From an uncultured Kiritimatiellota bacterium (GTDB taxonomy: Bacteria > Verrucomicrobiota > Kiritimatiellia > RFP12 > UBA1067), in assembly GCA_934635045.1 (NCBI GenBank), contig CAKTZA010000010.1, positions 9,617 through 73,616 of the forward strand: DNA of 64,000 nucleotides, given 5' to 3'. The position numbers and the translations under genes are program-made. Numbering within the stretch: the first letter of the stretch is position 1; each line of letters opens with the position of its first letter. The notes under the pieces were generated by a model. It was not told the DNA's origin, made no database searches, and saw only the letters and a list, made by a program, of their open reading frames with translations. Below, piece after piece: positions 7,326 through 16,800 of the stretch.

Positions 7326-7355
7326 TTGACAGGCAAACGAACTTTATGCTACAAT
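7326..7355 (+). promoter_or_regulatory. Strong sigma-70-type promoter for the surface operon leader
   Basis: TTGACA at 7326-7331 and TACAAT at 7350-7355 are separated by 18 bases, with TG-C before the -10 (extended). This is the only fully canonical -35/-10 pair in the window. The predicted start is near 7362, giving a ~210-base leader before the ATG at 7574. Confidence 0.8.
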
Positions 7356-7364
7356 ACGCGCACA

Positions 7365-7472
7365 ATGAAATCCTTGTTTAGAGAGCGTCTGCGCGCAGCG
7401 CGCACGGAAACGGCCCTGGAAGGCCGTCTGCCGCGTCCGCTCGGTTTCATTGCCCCCCCCCCCATCTTTTAG
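7365..7472 (+). CDS. Possible leaderless 35-aa leader peptide
   Basis: An ATG lies 9 bases after the -10 box, so it would be translated as a leaderless message. The frame runs 35 codons (MKSLFRERLRAARTETALEG...) through the C11 tract, which encodes the tail IAPPPIF, and stops at TAG. Arginine-rich, with no known family. It may be a regulatory leader peptide or just an open stretch within a structured RNA: the hairpin ACGGCC-N6-GGCCGT (7410-7427) and a GCGCGC self-complementary run lie inside it. Confidence 0.3.
   Translation: MKSLFRERLRAARTETALEGRLPRPLGFIAPPPIF
7453..7463 (+). repeat. Homopolymer of eleven C
   Basis: Eleven consecutive C residues lie in the transcribed leader of the surface-protein operon and inside the 35-codon frame. 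Tracts of this length slip readily in replication and are the classic basis of phase variation. Confidence 0.9.
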
Positions 7473-7507
7473 CCGACGCACAGAGTGGCCCTGTCGACGG
7501 GCTGGCG

Positions 7508-7527
7508 CATCCCCTCGTTAGGGGATG
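7508..7527 (+). other. Leader hairpin CATCCCC-N6-GGGGATG
   Basis: A perfect 7-base stem with the loop TCGTTA lies 46 bases before the start codon of the first surface gene. It has no T-run. A weak GG-N10-GC arrangement (GG 7531-7532, GC 7543-7544) follows it but lacks the CAC of a sigma-54 site. Confidence 0.5.
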
Positions 7528-7573
7528 TGTGGACTTGCGTTTGCCTGAATGACACACACGAAGAAAGGAAGAC

Positions 7574-9310
7574 ATGAGAAAGACAAGACTGATTGCGTTC
7601 CTTTTGCCATTTGGGCTGAGCCCGTGGGCTGCGAACGCCTGTTGGATGCGGCAGGAGATTCCGCTCGTCGCGGGGTGGAACGCCGTTCACGTCAAGGTCA
7701 ATCCCTTCGACTACGGCTGCAACGCCGTCTTCGGCGGCGGAGGCGTCGACCAGGTGACCTGGTGGAACCGCGACCGCCGCGACGACGGCACCGGCACCGT
7801 CTCGGCCGACACGTTCGCGTGGTATGCGGGCGCGGTCGAGCCCAGCACCTTCGGCGCGGTTCTCGGCGACGGGCGGTATCTCGTCCACGCCGTCGCGGCG
7901 ACGAACCTCGTCATCCTCGGCACGCCCGCCGTGCCGAACGGGCAGGTCTTTCTCGGCGAGTCGAACCTCGTCGGACTGAACATCCCGGCGGGCGCGTCGT
8001 GCCGCGACGCCTTCGCCGGCTTCGCGCATCTTGCGGACAGTCCGTTCAAGTCGGTGAACACGGCGAACGCCGCCGTGCGCTGGGATGCCGGCAAGGCGGT
8101 CGGCAATCCGTCGCAGGCCTTCTGGCTGGAGACGACGGGCACGGGCGCGGCGACGTGGACGGGTCCGCTCGCGGTCTCGATCGACACGGGCGACAGGATC
8201 CTCTCGTGGTCGTCTTCGACGGCGGCGCGCACGATCACGGTGAAGAACGTCTCGGGCGGCGACCGCGTCGTGACCTTCGCGTTCGAGCCGTCGCTCGCGC
8301 CGCCCGCCGGGCAGGGCGCGAAGGCGGGCGACCTCGCGCTCAAGCGCGAGACGGTCGACTGGACGCAGGGCTACGCGCGCCGCGTCTACGAGCCGATGGC
8401 CTTCCCGTTCGCGACGAACCTCGCGGCGGGCGCGACGTTCACGCTCAAGGTGCGCCCCGACCTCGACCGGATGCCGGCGGCGGAGGGCGCCTATCTCGGC
8501 ATCCTCGCCGTCTCGGACGCGGGTTCGACGGTGGACGAGGAGGTGCGCGCGGACGGGACGTTCCTCGTGCGCGTCGGCCTCCGGGCGGACGGCGGCCTTG
8601 CGGCGGCGAAGAGCCCGGCGGGGCTCTGGGTCGGCTCGGTGGCCCTCACCGGCGTCAACCGCGCGCGGATGCTGACGTTGGCCAAGCAGGAATGGGACGC
8701 GGAGAAGATCCAGGACACGACGCAGGCGTTCTCCTTCCGGCTGATCCTGCATGCGGCGGAAGACGGGGCGGTCTCGCTCCTCAAGCAGGCGTTCGTCGCG
8801 TCCGAGACGGCGGGCGACGAGACGCCGGCGATTCTCGCGGACAGGGCGGCGGCGAAGGAGTTCCGCCGCCTGCATCCGAACGCGACGATCCGCCGCGTGT
8901 CGTCCGCGAACTTCCCGTTCATGGAGCCGAGGGCCTTCGACGGCGCGCTCGGCTTCCTGAAGGACGGCGGCTCACTGTCCGTCTCGTTCACGCAGGCGTA
9001 CGACGCGAAGGACAACCCGTTCGTCCATGCGTTCCACCCGAGCCATGACAATCTCGCGTTCAACAACGGAAAGCCCTCGAAGAAGGGCGACGGCGCGGAC
9101 GGCACGGGCGACTACGAGAGCTGGAGCGTGACGCGCCGGGTCTCGCTCACGTTTGCGGGGGCAGACCCCCTGGGCGCGAACGACGACTGGAACAAGACCG
9201 TCTGCGGCGGAACCTACCGCGAGACGATCACGGGCCTCAACAAGACCCCGATCATCGTCGAGGGCGCGTTCAGGCTGAACAAGACGCTCGACACGCCGGA
9301 AATCAGGTAA
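7574..9310 (+). CDS. Secreted surface protein of unknown family, 578 aa
   Basis: First gene of a five-gene operon of exported proteins. GAAAGGAAG lies before the ATG. A signal peptide is visible (MRKTRLIAFLLPFGLSPWAANA). The mature protein starts CWMRQEIPLVAGWNAVHVKVNP and continues as beta-rich, aspartate- and glycine-rich sequence without recognisable repeats. The opening segment (I-P-L-V-A-G-W-N-A-V) is a pattern I associate with uncharacterised exported proteins of Kiritimatiellota-like bacteria, from memory only. A cysteine directly follows the hydrophobic segment (ANAC), so lipid modification is conceivable but the -3 position is atypical. Confidence 0.85.
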   Translation: MRKTRLIAFLLPFGLSPWAANACWMRQEIPLVAGWNAVHVKVNPFDYGCNAVFGGGGVDQVTWWNRDRRDDGTGTVSADTFAWYAGAVEPSTFGAVLGDGRYLVHAVAATNLVILGTPAVPNGQVFLGESNLVGLNIPAGASCRDAFAGFAHLADSPFKSVNTANAAVRWDAGKAVGNPSQAFWLETTGTGAATWTGPLAVSIDTGDRILSWSSSTAARTITVKNVSGGDRVVTFAFEPSLAPPAGQGAKAGDLALKRETVDWTQGYARRVYEPMAFPFATNLAAGATFTLKVRPDLDRMPAAEGAYLGILAVSDAGSTVDEEVRADGTFLVRVGLRADGGLAAAKSPAGLWVGSVALTGVNRARMLTLAKQEWDAEKIQDTTQAFSFRLILHAAEDGAVSLLKQAFVASETAGDETPAILADRAAAKEFRRLHPNATIRRVSSANFPFMEPRAFDGALGFLKDGGSLSVSFTQAYDAKDNPFVHAFHPSHDNLAFNNGKPSKKGDGADGTGDYESWSVTRRVSLTFAGADPLGANDDWNKTVCGGTYRETITGLNKTPIIVEGAFRLNKTLDTPEIR

Positions 9311-9366
9311 TTCATCCTTCAACTCTTCCATTTTTCCACACTTCCACCTTTCCACACTTCCACCCC
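9311..9366 (+). repeat. TTCCACACT low-complexity spacer
   Basis: The spacer between the first two surface genes is made of degenerate copies of CTTCCAC/TTTCCACA (for example ttccacacttccacc, twice). It ends before AAAAGGA, the ribosome site of the next gene. Confidence 0.7.
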
Positions 9367-9384
9367 CAAAAGGAAACAAAACCC

Positions 9385-10791
9385 ATGAACACCGTCATGA
9401 AGACCCTCGTTGTCGCCGCGCTTGCGGCGGTCGCTATGCCCGCCTTCACCCTCGCCGCCGTGCCGAGCTCGGCGACGCAGAACGTGCCCGGCACGATGAA
9501 CTACCAGGGCTATCTCGCCGACCCGACGACGGGCGCGGCCTACGCCGACGGCATCTACACGCTCGACATCCGCATCTGGAACTCGGACGTCAGCACGACG
9601 GCGTCCGCCTGCCTCTGGGGCGGACGGTATTCCGTCTACGTGAAGGACGGCTACTTCAACCTCATGCTCGGCGACTCGAGCGCGGCGGAGCTCACGTCGG
9701 CCGACGGCATCGTGCCGACCTACAAGAACGCGGACCTCTGGAAGGCCCTCTGGGGCGCGTCCGCGACGGACACGGTGCGCTATCTCGGCGTGACGCCGCG
9801 CCAGAACGCCAACCACGCGAACATCACCTCGCCGACCGAGATCGCGCCGCGCCAGCAGCTCCTGACCTCGCCGTTCGCGTTCCGCGCCCAGCACGCGCAG
9901 TACGCCGACCAGGCGCAGGCGGGCTTTTCCGTGCCCGGCAACCTGACCGTGTCGGGCAACGCGACGGTGAACGGCACGATCAGCGGGCCGATTGCCGCGA
10001 GCGCGGGCTCGAGCCTCGGGCCGGTGAAGACCTCGTCCTCGACCGTCAACCTCGGCAACGGCTACACGTCCGCGACGAGCGAGAACTTAAGTTCCCTGCC
10101 GGCGTCCGTCTACGACGTCGGCAAATACCTCTACTTCTACTCCTACTACAGCATGTACTTCAAGCCGACGGCGGGCAGCATGAACTTCACCGTCCCCTCC
10201 GGCTACTACATGAACGTCACGGGCGCGGGAACGTTCAGGTCGGAAGCCGTCAACAACATGATCGGCGGCACGGGCGCGACGAAGATCTCCGGGCGCGGCG
10301 CGTCCTCCCTCGACCTGAAGGGCTCGGGCGCGATGACCATCGAGTCGACGGGCGGCAATGCAACGCTGAAGAGCGCGTCGAACACGACGGTCGAGGGTAG
10401 CAAGACGACCGTTTCCTCCACTAACAACGACCTGTGGCTCAAGAGCAGCGCGGACATCAACTTCGACTGCAGCAGTCTCTATTTCTCCGATTCGGGAAGC
10501 TATAACAAGCCGATCAAGATTCTGCAGGTAAACGTCACGATTCCGGCGGGGCAGAAAGTCGCCTACTACACGCTTGACGAGAGCGTCTACAAGTGGATGG
10601 TCGGAGGCTGGTCTCAGGCGTCCGCCAATCCCGTCCCGGCGGGCAACTCGCTTGTCAGCGTCGCGTGCATGTCTGTCGGCAACGGCAGAAGTCTGATTTT
10701 GGAACTCAACAAGTCCCACGGGGCGGCGACCGTCGTCTACGTGACTCTCGTCGGCTTCCACAATAGGATGGTGCATGACAAACGTAACTGA
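9385..10791 (+). CDS. Secreted tail-fibre-like protein, 468 aa
   Basis: Signal peptide MNTVMKTLVVAALAAVAMPAFTLA. The N-terminal ~150 residues have the layout of tail-fibre/adhesin-like exported proteins common in PVC bacteria: PGTMNYQGYLADPTTG, a lyase-like beta module with GRYSVYVKDGYFNLMLGDSS, and APRQQLLTSPFAFRAQHAQYADQA, leading into a stalk. The middle (residues ~185-370) is a low-complexity, S/T/G/N-rich beta stretch (SGNATVNGTISG, STVEGSKTTVSSTNN) like a fibre shaft. A compact C-terminal domain follows (VNVTIPAGQKVAYYTL... ). Likely an extracellular fibre made together with the giant protein downstream. Confidence 0.82.
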   Translation: MNTVMKTLVVAALAAVAMPAFTLAAVPSSATQNVPGTMNYQGYLADPTTGAAYADGIYTLDIRIWNSDVSTTASACLWGGRYSVYVKDGYFNLMLGDSSAAELTSADGIVPTYKNADLWKALWGASATDTVRYLGVTPRQNANHANITSPTEIAPRQQLLTSPFAFRAQHAQYADQAQAGFSVPGNLTVSGNATVNGTISGPIAASAGSSLGPVKTSSSTVNLGNGYTSATSENLSSLPASVYDVGKYLYFYSYYSMYFKPTAGSMNFTVPSGYYMNVTGAGTFRSEAVNNMIGGTGATKISGRGASSLDLKGSGAMTIESTGGNATLKSASNTTVEGSKTTVSSTNNDLWLKSSADINFDCSSLYFSDSGSYNKPIKILQVNVTIPAGQKVAYYTLDESVYKWMVGGWSQASANPVPAGNSLVSVACMSVGNGRSLILELNKSHGAATVVYVTLVGFHNRMVHDKRN

Positions 10792-10848
10792 CGAACGCTG
10801 ACAGGACGAAAGGGAGCAGACCTTGGGAAAAGGGAAAGGGGGCTTATC

Positions 10849-13800
10849 ATGCGCAAGCGAACCATCGGGCGGTTGCTACTGACCGCGGCTGCGCTGGGCG
10901 GCGCGTTTGCCGTCCGCGCGGCCGGGCCGACGGACAACCTGCGGGCAGACTACCGTAACGCGGTGCACGGCGCGCCGTGGACGAACGGGGCGGAGCAGGT
11001 CGCCGTGCAGCTCGGCGCCGGCAGCGGCTACCACTTCACGACGAACCGGACGATCCGCTACCTGCGCTTCGGCCAGTACAACCAGACGACCTATCCGACG
11101 CTGGAGACGCTCCAGGTCGGCCTTCAGAGCGTCTTCCCGACGCCCGTCCTGCGCTCGACGCTCGGCCAGCCCATCGCGGGCGCGAGCGCGAACAGGTTCC
11201 TCGGCGAGGCCCTGACGCCGCCCGCGGACTGGGACGGGACGGAGCCGGAGATCGAGGAGGGGACGGGCGGCAATGCCGTCTGGATCGACTTCGCGAAGGA
11301 GGTCATCGCCTGCGAGGCGGGCCCCGTGCGCATCACCTGGCCGCTCACGGGCGGCGGGACGAAGCTCGAGACGGCCGTCGTCGCGGCGTCGCCGAACAAG
11401 CGGCCCGTGCGCCTCTACTGGACGCACGAGCGTCCGGCCTACGCAGGCGACTCCGCGTACACGGCCCTCCAGAACGCGGGCCCCACGGTCACGTTCGGGC
11501 AGAACTACAAGGTGCATCTCTATCCGACGTCGCGGATCGGCGTCTATGACCCGAAGGCCGGGAAGGACTCCGGCTACACGGCAGGCGACGGCCGCGGCTA
11601 CGTCTGCCTGAACGGCAACGAACTTCAGGCCTTCGCGGGCAGCTACGGCACGTTCCTCATCGTCTACTCGCGTCTCGACGAGGCCCTGAACGAGCGCCGG
11701 ATGCTCGCCTACGAGCTTGTCGAGGTCCTGGAGCCCAAGCAGACGCAGATCGACGTGAAGATCGGCGACCAGCTCAAGCCCCAGACGCGCGACTTCTCGA
11801 CGAACGAGCTCTTCCCGCGCGTGACGCGCGGCCTCACGGACGAGTCGGAGAACGGCGAGGTCTACGTCTACCAGCATGGCACGGGCGCGCAGAAGAACTA
11901 CCTCTGGGCGATCCGCGACTCGAGCGCGAACCCGTGGAAGATCGAGGTCTTCTGGCGCGCGAAGGAGGAGCTGGACGTCGTCTGGCCCTTCGAGGTGGAC
12001 ATCTACGGCGCGTCGTGGGACACGGCGGGCGCGCAGCCCTATGTGCGCGACACCGAGAATGCGGAGGGCGGCCCGGCGAAGGCCGAGCCGGTCGTCTACT
12101 ACCCCTCCGGCCTGACGGTGGAGGCGATGGACTACCAGGTCGTCGCCGCCGGCAGCGGCATGAAGGAGCAGAAGCACCTCCACGTCTCGGACGGCCTGTT
12201 CTACTCGGACTGGGCGGACGCGGCGACCTATGCGCTTCTCAAGTACACGAGCGGCGACGCGGTCTGGTTCCAGACGGTCCGCTCGCTGCCGGCGAAGGCT
12301 ACCGCGCGTCTCGCGGAGCTCGCGCTCGACTACGCGGGGGCCTGTACGAACGTCGCCTACCGCACGGGCGCCGCGACGAACGCCGTCGGCGCGCTCGACG
12401 TCGCGACGAACGTCGCCCTCGCCGCCGAGATCCGCGCCCCGTTCGCGGGGGCGGACGGCTTCTTCTACCCGGGCTGGATCCGCCGCGACCACAAGCCGTC
12501 GGCGGGGGCCTATCCGGTGAGGAACCCCTACAACGCGAGCCTCTACGCCTACCCGACGGGCTACCGTCCGCCCGACGAGCTCTTCTCGCCGATCTATCCC
12601 GTCAACCTGGGCGAGCTGGAGGTCTGGTGGTCGCTCCCGTCGAAGCTGATGGGCGCGGCTCGCCCGAACGGCGGCAGCGCGGAGCCGCTGGCCTCGCCGG
12701 TCTACTTCCCGTCCATCCCGCTCGTCTACACGGTCCACACGCCCGAGCAGATCGCCGTCCTCGCGGGGGACTACGCGGCGAAGCCTCAGATCGTGATCGC
12801 CTCGGGGCTCGGCTCGGCCGGCTTCGCGCTGAACGACCACCTGACGGGCCACGCGCAGGAGACGGCCCCGGCGCTCGTCTGGAACCCGACGGCCCCCTAT
12901 CCGGACCTGTTCGCCGCGTCCGTCTCGCTCGGCGGCCTCGACAACCCGGCGGGCGTGACGTCGAACTTCACGTTCGAGGCCCGCATCGTCTGTGACACGG
13001 GCGCGGACGGCGGCGAGAAGTACATGGCGTTCGAGCGCCCGCTCATCTCTTTCTACGCGTCGTCTGGCGACGGGGAGGCGTCCGCGCAGACGCCCTACCT
13101 GAGACTCGGGGTCTCCGCTGACGGGCGCGTCTTCGTCAACGGCGAGGAGGCCGTTCCGGGGATGCACCAGGAGACGCTCCAGGGGAACGTCACGACCATC
13201 TGGGGCTTCCCGTACAGGTTCGCCGAGTTCGGCGCGCAGATGGGCAAGTCCGGCGAGGCGCGCGGCCCGCAGGGCGCGCACGTGGTCTTCCGGCACGAGG
13301 GGACGACCTGGACGTTCTACCTGAACGGGCACTGCCTCGGCACGTGCGAGGGCGAGGCGGCGGTTGACGTCGCCCGCGACACGGCCAGGGTCTTCGAATG
13401 CAACAGCGGCCCCGGCGTCTGCTATCGCGGCCCCGTCCACTACCTGCGCCTCTGGAGCGAGGCCCGCACGGCGAAGCAGCTCGACCGGAACCGCTACGCG
13501 GCGTGTCCGGCCTCCGCAGACCTCGTCTTCCAGTACGACGGGCCCTCGCAGACGTTCGAGACCTACGGCGACGAGAGCGCCGTCGCCGGCCCCGTGAAGG
13601 ACGGCTTCCTCTCCGACTCCTCGGGCCACGGCGCGCACGCCTACCTCGGCTATCCGGCGGAGACCAACGGCACGGACACGACGATGTGGCTGTCGGCCGG
13701 CACGATGACGGGCGTCGCGCTGCGCCAGCCGCAGCCGGGGCGGACGTTCCCCGCCGACGCGACGATCTACCGCCAGCCGGATCCCGGGCTCGACGGCTAC

Positions 13801-16800
13801 AACCCGAACGAGGAGCACGCGCTTCTCGTCGGCGGCGTCGCGCACGCGCTGCGCTGCGACCTGAACCGCACGGAGAGGGACGGCGCGGGCGAGGAGGCGT
13901 TCACGTCGCTTCCCTACGCGCTCGTGCAGTACGTCGACGCCGACACGCGTCGGCCGACGATGTGCGCGCTCCGCGTCGTGCCCGAGAACGACATGTACCG
14001 CTTCCGCCGCTACCTGACGGCCGGGTCGATGGTGCAGAGCCCCGATCCGCTCGCGCGGCTCCAGCCCGCGAACCTGCAGGCGTTCGTCTCCGGGCCGACG
14101 TACGGCGCGGAGGAGACGTGCTTCCGCGACCGCAAGGGCTGGTTCTGGGCTCACCAGGCCGGCGACGACGGCGGCCCGACGAACTACGTCTTCGAGATCT
14201 CCTACCCGAGCCAGGCGGCGTTCGACTACCCGGACGGGTCGGCGCCGGAGGCCGGCGCGCACGTCCCGTGGATGGCGAACTACGCCCAGCGCGACGACGG
14301 CTACGTCTGGACGCTCTGGGGATCGGACGGCCCCTCGCCGTTCCCCGAGCGCGACGCGAGCGACCCCGTCGGCACGGCGATTGACTACACCTACGTGGTC
14401 GACTGGCCCGAGAGCGTGCCGGGGCTGTACGTGAACGACACGCTGCACGGCGCGAAGGACGGGCTTCCGGCGGTGCGCGGGCAGCTTTCCGCGAAGATCC
14501 TCTACCAGCAGTCCGCCGCAACGGGCGGCGTCGCGTCCGTGCGCCTCATCGACCCCGAGACGCGCCAGGGCGGCAAGCTCCTCGCGATCCCGGACGACAT
14601 CCGCACCTACCGCGACCCGAAGACGTCGAAGCGCAGGTTCACCGACCTGCCGCCGATGCTCCGCGACCGCTTCCAGTGGAACCCGACGGCGTTCCACGAC
14701 ATGACGCACAACGACTCGCGCGAGCTGGAGCTGACGGGCCAGTTCATCGACGAGGGCGCGTACCAGTTCGCGCTCCTCAACGCGATGGACGCGCGCTCGA
14801 AGGCCGTGATGCTCGACCCCGACCTCCTGCCGGGCGCGGACGCGGCGGCCTGGGTCGCGGGCGTCGAGTCCGTCTCGTCCGAGCCGATCGTCCTCGCCGA
14901 CGACGTCACGCCGTTCACGGCGATGGCGCTTGCGACGACGGGCAAGGGCGCGGGCTACGTCACGCTCGTCTTCAACGACTCGACGAACCTCTCGATGGTC
15001 GCGAAGAGCGACGTCGTCACGATGTCCGTCATCAAGGTCGTGCCCGAGCTCTACAACGGCCGCCTGCACGTCTTCCAGAGCGAGAACCCGCTCGACCGGC
15101 AGGTGAACGTGAAGTACGCGTCCGACTTCGGCGCGAAGCCCGAGCTGTGGGAGTTCGAGTGGCAGTACTGCGAGCCGCAGGGCGGCGCGGCGGCTCCCGC
15201 CGGCGACGCCGGCGCGTGGCTCTCGCTCGCGGGCAGCTGCGGCAAGCCGGGCGTGCCGATGCTCGACTGGATCACCGTCGGCGACGCGGGCGTCTTCGGA
15301 CTCTCCGACCACTATGTCCGCTGCCGCTACCGCGCGCTTGACCCGGCGGTGCAGGCGCTCGTCGGCACGGGCTGGTCGGGCTGGAGTCCGCCAAAGCTCG
15401 CGGAAGGGTGGGTGAAGCGCGTCCTCAAGGCGATCAACCCGTTCGACCAGAAGATCCGCGACTTCCTGAACAGCAAGGTGGACACGTCGCTCTCGATGGT
15501 CCAGCAGGCGGGCGCGCCGTACCAGGGCGACATCCCGCTCAACCTGGAGGCGCTCGGCGAGAACGGGCTCATCGCGATCTACGAGACGCTCCTCAACCAG
15601 GCGAAGAAGCTCTCGGTCGACGCGGACTACCTGGCGACCGAATCGCTCGCGCTCTCGCTCCAGATGGCGGCGGGCCGCATCGCCGAGCTGTACGCGGTCC
15701 TCGGCAACGAGGCGTACGCCGACGCGCTGAACCCGACGGTCGACCTCGGCGCGGACGCGCTCGTGGACGACACGGCGGAGGGCTCCGTCTTCCCGTTCAT
15801 GAACCAGTGCGAGAGCCTGCTCGACGAGGAGCTCTGCCTCCTGCGCGGCCGCGACCTCTCGAAGGCGTACGCCGAGAGCTGGAACGCGAACGTCGAGCCG
15901 TCCGAGTACCCGTACTACAACCGCCTCGCCTGGAACTTCACGGCGGACGTGATGGGCGGGCAGGTCGCCTACGTCGAGAACTACGGCATCCGCGACGTCT
16001 GCGGCGCGTCCGACGCGGTCGACCCGACGGCGAAGGACGGCGTCATCGACGTGTACGACGCGAAGGTGCTCTATCCGCAGGGCCACGGCGACGCCTGGGG
16101 CCACTACCTCTCGGCGGAGAAGGGGTACTACGCGCTCCTCCGCCACCCGAACTTCGGCTGGAAGCCGCAGATCGAGGGCATCCTCGCGGGGCAGACGGAG
16201 ATCACGATCGGCTACCTCCACGAGAAGCGGTTCGCGCAGGTCGCGGAGATGAAGGCCAAGACGGGCGAGCGCGTCGTCGCGGCGACGCAGCGCGCGAACT
16301 ACGTCGCGGGCGCGTCCGACACGTGGCTCTCGGCCGAGGACGACGACGGGACGCGCGCCTGGGGCACGGACGAGTGGGCGACGCGCGCGCACCTCGGCGC
16401 GTACTACGACTGGGCGACGGTGAACGCGCTCCTGCCGGCGCGCAGCGCCGAGGAGGGCCTGGTCCGGATGCTCGACCGCGAGTCGACGAAGGAGCTCGGC
16501 GCGATCGCCGCGAGCGCGCGGCGCATCCAGTCGTCGGCCGACGCGGCGGACGCGGGCCTCAACCCGCTCGGCCTCTCCGACCGGGCGATCCCGTTCGACA
16601 TCTCGCCGACGGAGATCGACGCGGGCAAGACGCACTTCGAGCAGGTCCTCGACCGCGCGAAGAGGGCGGCGAAGGTCGCGCGCGAGGTCTTCCTGCGCGC
16701 CAAGGCCGCCGCGAACGCGCTGCGCGACCAGAACGCCTCGGCGGACTACGAGCGGCTCGTCTCGGACGAGGAGGCCGCCATCGAACGCCGCCTCATCGAG

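Noticed and set aside
7530..7545. Sigma-54 promoter before the first surface gene (TGGACTTGCGTTTGCC)
   Set aside because: GG and GC spacing is right but the CAC of the -24 box is missing, and a canonical sigma-70 promoter is present upstream.
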